The notes under the pieces: generated by a model
Database searches by the model: none
The model's input: only the letters and a program-made list of their open reading frames with translations
What the model was told of the DNA's origin: nothing
Assembly: GCA_008973525.1 (NCBI GenBank)
Contig: WACJ01000191.1
Location: 558,001 to 622,000, forward strand
DNA length: 64,000 bases
Origin: Stenopsyche tienmushanensis
Lineage: Eukaryota; Arthropoda; Insecta; Trichoptera; Stenopsychidae
Direction: 5' to 3'
Position numbers and translations under genes: made by a program
Shown here: positions 58,651 through 64,000 of the stretch, piece after piece
Layout of the letters: the number at the start of each line of letters is the position of its first letter
Position numbering within the stretch: position 1 is the stretch's first letter

Positions 58651-61600
58651 TTAACAAAGCTATGGGGTTTTAAATTGATATAAATTTGCTGATATTATTT
58701 ATTTTGCATACAAAATTAAAATTGAAACTAACTTAGTAAGTTTTCCTTGTTATGTGTTTTATTCGGAATTTTAACAATAACCATATCTTTAATATAAAAA
58801 CGGGCTTAATTAATTATTCCTACTGCTTAGAATCAATTTTCATTTTCGAATAGTTTCTATGGAAACTAAAAATGAAGATAAATGAACCAAATGCAAAAAT
58901 GTTATTTTTTAATTCGCACACAATTTGAGAAATTGAAAAAACATTTGGTGGGCGGCGTTTGCAGTACTTTTTATAATCATATTTTGGAATATTATTTTAA
59001 TTAATAAATCGGTTCGTCATCGTAAATATAAGTAATAAGATTGTCTATGAAGTTAAGTTACTACAAGTAAATGTTATTTTTAGAGCATTCCCGCGAGAAA
59101 TGCGATGAACAAACTAACAAATTAATGTCATTCATATGGTTTCAATCTTTATGATTATATTTAAATTATACCCGGTGTTCTTATATTCAACAGCTTAATA
59201 AGTATTGCTACCACTTATACACAAACAGGTTTTATTTTATATCAATCAAAATTAAGAGAATTAAGTGTTTCATTACTGTAAATGAACATTGAATACATTG
59301 AATGGATATATCATAGAAATGGCTTTAATATTTAAATAATTGAATTTATATTTTGACAGACAAGCGGAATGTCACTTAAGATAAATACTTGAATGAAGAG
59401 TTATGATATCAGGTATTGTTGTCATCCACAGTACCACCTTCTCGACACTGGGTCGCACTTCCACTGGGAGTTGTTGTTTAATTTGCGTTGGATATGTCGG
59501 TATTTATCCGACAATGAAAGGAATCCAAAGTTGGTACATCCCTTAATCCAGTTAATGTTGGGGGGGAGTTGTCAAATAATATCAGCTGGGTGACAATGGG
59601 CCATGGCTCAGTTTATGTAAACTCCACTAATGCGAGAGCTCTAAGGCGACGCGATAACATCACGTACTGTCATTAAGAGACTGCCGTAATAAAACGGGTA
59701 CACACTCAACTTGGGCCCGAGGAACGAATGGGCCCATCACTTCTCTAGGAATGCATTTAGGAGTGGGTGGCTCCCCCTTCTGGGTGAGGACACCGAAACA
59801 GAATTCAAGCTTTCTGCATATATGCCATAAGTTTCTCGGTTGCTGCTTATGAGAGCAGAAGCTGGCAGAGTACGAAGTGCACCGAATTGAACTGCACTAA
59901 ATGCAAAGCGTGTGCAAAAAGCGGTCGTTTACATATTTATTACGTTCAAATGTATTTAATAAAATACTACAATGTTACTCAAAAGCGGACTGAATTAAAA
60001 CATTTTAAGTATATGAAGTTTCTAATCAAATCCAATTGATAACACTACACATTATGAAAATTATAAAAGCAAAATAGCATGAATACATGATGTTTATTAG
60101 GGATATAAATGACGTTTATCATGTCGAAGGAATCATAGATGATAAGTTTTTATTTGGATTATCTATATCATAAACAGACCTTCTATTTGGAATATTCAGG
60201 TTCAAATCTTGATTGTGGATAAAATTTTCATCGTGTCATAATTTATTATACTTCTCGATTCAAATTTATCCCTATTCTTTGGATCTGAAACTGTGAATAT
60301 TGAGGTAATCAATAAAATTCTATGTGTGAAAACTATAATTTCTATATTTACTTACAGTTTCTCTCTTTCTCATCCTGAAATAATCCTATCTTAATGTAAC
60401 CACACGTAGAAGGCAATGAAAAACCAATACATGTAAAACATCTTGAAAAGCCTTTTATAGAGATCGCCTACACCCGTAAGCAGATATGGAATCTAAGAAG
60501 AAGACATTATTAAAAAATATCGAAATAATATCATATAATATTATTGTTACTATTGTAGTAAGCGTAGAAAACCACATATTAAGAAAATGTAAATTAATTT
60601 AGTCAAGATCACTTGGTGAGCTTTGTTCGCAAAGCTCATTATGAAAGACGTCGTAGAAAAGGGCCCTTGAAACGAAGACATTGCCCTATAGTTCAACATT
60701 ACTGCTGAACCAAATATTTCCGAATATAATTTTAATAACCCAATAAATCTGTCTAAAATATCCACGGCGATTACATAGTTCATGGAAATATATGGGCACA
60801 ACATAATTGTTTTTTTTTTAAGGCAGACTATTCAAAGGTCATACTATAAATTTCTATAACGACAATTAACCACGCCTATTTCGCATTATCATCCCTTAAC
60901 AAAACGGCACTGGGAATTGCTTTGGAAATTATTAATCGAATATTATTTTTCACAATTTGTATGTCCTGAGCTATGTATAGTATCGCAGAATAAATTACGC
61001 CGTAACTCTTTCCGGGGCGCGTTTTAATATCGCAGATTGTTAATTAATATCACAAGGAGAGTTTAACAAATCATAAGCATCGTTTCCTGCAGACTTTACA
61101 AAATGTTGCTGAACTTTCGAGAACCTGTTACTCTTCATCAGCGCTCAAAACGAGCCCCCGATGATTAATGGCAAGTTCTCGGCTAATGACAGTTCTGAAT
61201 AGGCCGAGTTAACTTGGAGATTGAAGAAGCTGCAGAGAGGACTTTATCTTTAACATAAATTATCAGAATGTGTCAAAATTATCGAGCCTGAATCGAGCGC
61301 TGAAAGCTTTCTTAATATTTGGAAACTTTTCAATGTGAATAAATTCCCTGACAGACTTTCATAAAGTGTACCTACAACAGCTTAGTGGCGTTTGCATTTT
61401 TCTTTTCTAACAATCATTAGGATTTAAAACAAGATATTTTTTGATACAAAAAAAAATAAATTATGAGATAAAAAGTATAAATATGATTTATATCTCCAAA
61501 GAAAATTTGAAAATTTGTTTTTTTTTTTAATTTCACAAATTATTAGTAAAACTATTCTAGAATATGTTTTGAAAGTTTCATAACAAAATTTCGTTTTTTT

Positions 61601-61988
61601 CCGATGTTATGAGTACTAAAGTGAACGCCCGTCGGTCCAGTTTTTCGGAGTTCACGACGGGTAGTAAGAAGTAACCGATAACCGATACAAAAATAACATT
61701 ATAAGTCTTAAATCACGATAAAGAGTATTATAATCAGATTGGTAAAAACATAAAATTAAATATGAATTAAAAAGGGATTTCACAGCACAATCAAGCAATC
61801 CTTTATTCGTGCACGGTTTAAACAGAAATACTAAATTTACACGAGATATAGAAAATAATGCAAGCATTGGATATACAATTATCAGAAATGTCCGAAGTGA
61901 TGTCCTGCCCTAATAATGGCCATACATTTTCGTAGCAATTAGGCGTAATTTAATCTCCAAAGCGGGAATTAAGACAGGCGTATGTACC
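58651..61988. other. no supported gene; GC-richer block at 59.4-59.9 kb
   Basis: AT-rich except 59400-59930, which is clearly GC-richer and has sharp edges. It includes palindromic GGGCCCGAGGAACGAATGGGCCC around 59715. No frame in it shows known motifs, so it is an unidentified element fragment or conserved non-coding DNA. A GC-richer zone at 61000-61220 also has no ORF. Confidence 0.5.
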
Positions 61989-62381
61989 GTGATTATTGTG
62001 ACCGAAAATGTTATGCAGGCTCGTGTTAACATAAATTTCGATCAAAATATGGTGGATGAGGGTGGATTATTAAGCTCGGCGCTAAAACCAAGAGTGTTTG
62101 ATGAGGGTAAACAGCCGGTCGACTCCACGAAGACATATTCATCAAGTGAAAGTGGGACTGCGGTTGACACACATGTAATGCTTACAAATGATGCCGCATT
62201 ATCCTCTATGCGAGACGATTGCCTCGCCAGCTCTTCGACATCATCAGCTAAATACACACGCATATTTATCATCCCAATGGGGCCTCGAGCATCGATAACT
62301 ATCACCTCTTATCCACTCTGCTTGCCAAATGTCGTTAATCAAATGCAAGCTTGGCGAATGAATTGTGAAAACGCGGAATAG
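61989..62381 (+). CDS. hypothetical ORF open on both strands, unrecognised
   Basis: A 130-codon frame rich in Ser, Thr and Asp (for example TKTYSSSESGTAVDTHVML) overlaps an 87-codon minus-strand frame (62305-62042, containing MRVYLADDVEELARQSSRIE). The region is GC-richer than its flanks. Neither frame has a strong ATG context or a known motif. An acceptor-like AGACAG precedes the plus frame at about 61977, and a donor-like TTT|GTAAGC lies on the minus strand near 62190. One of the two could be part of an exon; I cannot decide which, if either. Confidence 0.2.
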   Translation: MIIVTENVMQARVNINFDQNMVDEGGLLSSALKPRVFDEGKQPVDSTKTYSSSESGTAVDTHVMLTNDAALSSMRDDCLASSSTSSAKYTRIFIIPMGPRASITITSYPLCLPNVVNQMQAWRMNCENAE

Positions 62382-62400
62382 ACGACCGAAAATGTGTTTT

Positions 62401-64000
62401 TCACATGGATTATGGCAATTTGCGGGTGCGCATTCACCTTATAAATTTATATGAGCTTTTTGAAATGCAGCCAAACAGTTTGGAGTAAATTATGCTTCGG
62501 CTTTATTATGACAAACTACCCTGGTCTGTGAACACGGTTCTATTGCTTTACGTGCTTTATGAAAGAGCAGTCGCATTACGACGTTGACCATATTTATATA
62601 CACAGAATAAAAGCACCCATTGGAGGTAAACACGAAAACTATATAATATATAACTGTATTCTATATTAATATATAAAAAAATAAATATAATTTAAAATAA
62701 AATACGTGGTAGGATTGAAACTTTTTAGCTCCTACGAAAGGTTAATTTTATTCATTGCCTTTTTTACATTTGTTAGAGGAAATTATCGGCTTACGAATGA
62801 AGCTGTGTATTGTGTAATATATAATAAAATAGGATTGCTATTAGTCTAGTGGTTGCTTTATGCTTATACTTATGTATAAGACGGGTACGGAGGCAATACA
62901 AATTATTTTTAGTGCCTTTGTACCTCTTTTTTCGACCAATGGCCGCTTGAAGTTTCACTTTTCATGACGTTCAAGCCAATTTTCCTCATTGCGGTTATAA
63001 AAGTTATATTTCAAGGAGAGTTTCTCAACACGATCAAACTGCTATACTAATACTTTCGATTTCTCAAGTTTGTTTGATTCCTTAAAATGGAATTTGAACT
63101 CAGATCATTATAATAAGAGTTCCTAAACAAACTCAAAATTCCAACACTTGGTCATTTGACTTCTTTTCATTTGAGTACTAAACGAGTACTAAAAGTTATG
63201 TATATTTTGCAATAGAGTTTAAGTTCAAAATATCAGTTTGAATTGTAGTGTTTTATAAGCCCAACTACACCCCAACAAAATGAGCTTACTATCAAGATAG
63301 CCCAAGTGGTTTTTTCAACCATCAAAACCTGAAAGAGGCGCAGTAAAATGGATGAAGATGGCCAGAAAAAGAGTTATGATGGATTTACAAAATAAATATT
63401 ATTTTTATGCTTAATAAAAAAAATATAGAATTAATATTTGCACGTTTTCCCCCCCATTTTGATGGTTCTTCCATATCAATATTTATAAATGATAAACGTG
63501 AAATTAAAATCATAAATACTGAAACAAATATAGAATAAGCAATACATGATATGTCGGAAACAATGGGCTAAAAAAGGGGGTTTATTGGCGAGGAACTCAA
63601 ATAGAAATATCAAAAAACATATAACATCATCAAGCGGATCATTATTTCAGTATTTGTTTTCAAAGATCAAACATCGAATTATTACGATCCCACGCATGTA
63701 ACTACATAACCAGTCTCGTTATATTCGGTCCAAAACAACTGTTTGGAAGTTTTGATATTGCAATTTGCTTAGCGAAGCAAGAACTTAACAGCCGAGGGCT
63801 ATTTGTTCAGCGCGGCTTGTGTTGCTTGTGAATAACAATGCTCATCATACAGGCTCTGCTTTCATCTTCATTTGTGGCTCGTTAGTCGAGTAATCTTGGA
63901 TGTGAACTTTGCGAAGATGCATTTTTAGCGCATTAACGAAGCTTTTATTTTAATTATAGCTCTTTCACCACTGATGCGGGATTCTATAATGCCTCCGATC
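62401..64000. other. no gene seen
   Basis: AT-rich. A weak repeat D-like phrase (GAATTTGAACTCAGATCATT then ATAATAAGAGTTCC) occurs near 63090. The window ends in somewhat GC-richer sequence without a supported frame. Confidence 0.55.

Noticed and set aside
1..64000. CRISPR arrays, rRNA, riboswitches and bacterial operons
   Set aside because: No regularly spaced repeats, rRNA-like blocks or closely packed same-strand genes; composition and transposons indicate an animal nuclear genome.

Overview
The window reads as nuclear DNA of an arthropod, most likely an insect. It is strongly AT-rich, has no operons and no dense genes, and carries remnants of many animal transposon families typical of insects: mariner, piggyBac, hAT, a Mutator-like transposase, Helitron, R1-like and Jockey-like LINEs, a pogo/Tc1-like TIR element and probable LTRs. 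All identifications come from reading translated motifs by eye; no database search was possible. The insect order cannot be decided from this sequence.

Layout. 1-12.9 kb is the richest transposon stretch: a lone 120-codon ORF (1082-1444, minus), a Helitron helicase relic (about 3.05-3.64 kb), an R1-like LINE 3' half (4.69-6.30 kb), an 875-bp TA-flanked TIR element (7.60-8.48 kb), a piggyBac relic (8.99-9.62 kb), a 263-bp TTAA-flanked element (11.4-11.65 kb) and a hAT tail (12.7-12.9 kb). 13-25 kb is mostly featureless apart from a Jockey-like LINE relic (18.05-19.56 kb). A first mariner lies at 25.04-26.00 kb. 30.5-31.2 kb is a palindromic composite repeat with a nested insertion; related pieces recur at 43.7-44.5 kb. 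A 435-480 bp repeat occurs in opposite orientations at 12.24 and 34.26 kb. A Mutator-like transposase relic is at 36.5-37.0 kb, an LTR-like GC island at 46.45-46.8 kb and a second mariner at 57.74-58.65 kb.

Host coding content is minimal. The best host feature is a short exon at 38908-38990 (plus). It has a splice acceptor, a strong Kozak ATG, 24 codons with the form of a signal peptide, and a phase-1 splice donor. It looks like the first coding exon of a secreted or membrane protein gene with very large introns. A phase-compatible but weak candidate downstream exon starts at 47878, and an independent signal-peptide-like candidate exon lies at 16309-16440. If the 38.9 kb exon is real, much of the right half of the window may be intron of that gene.

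No tRNA, rRNA, CRISPR array or clear prokaryotic or viral gene cluster was found. I did not find a convincing new biological system. The items most worth a second look are the signal-peptide exon, the acidic 120-aa ORF, the tandem repeat built from a transposase catalytic-motif fragment, and the palindromic composite locus at 30.5-31.2 kb.
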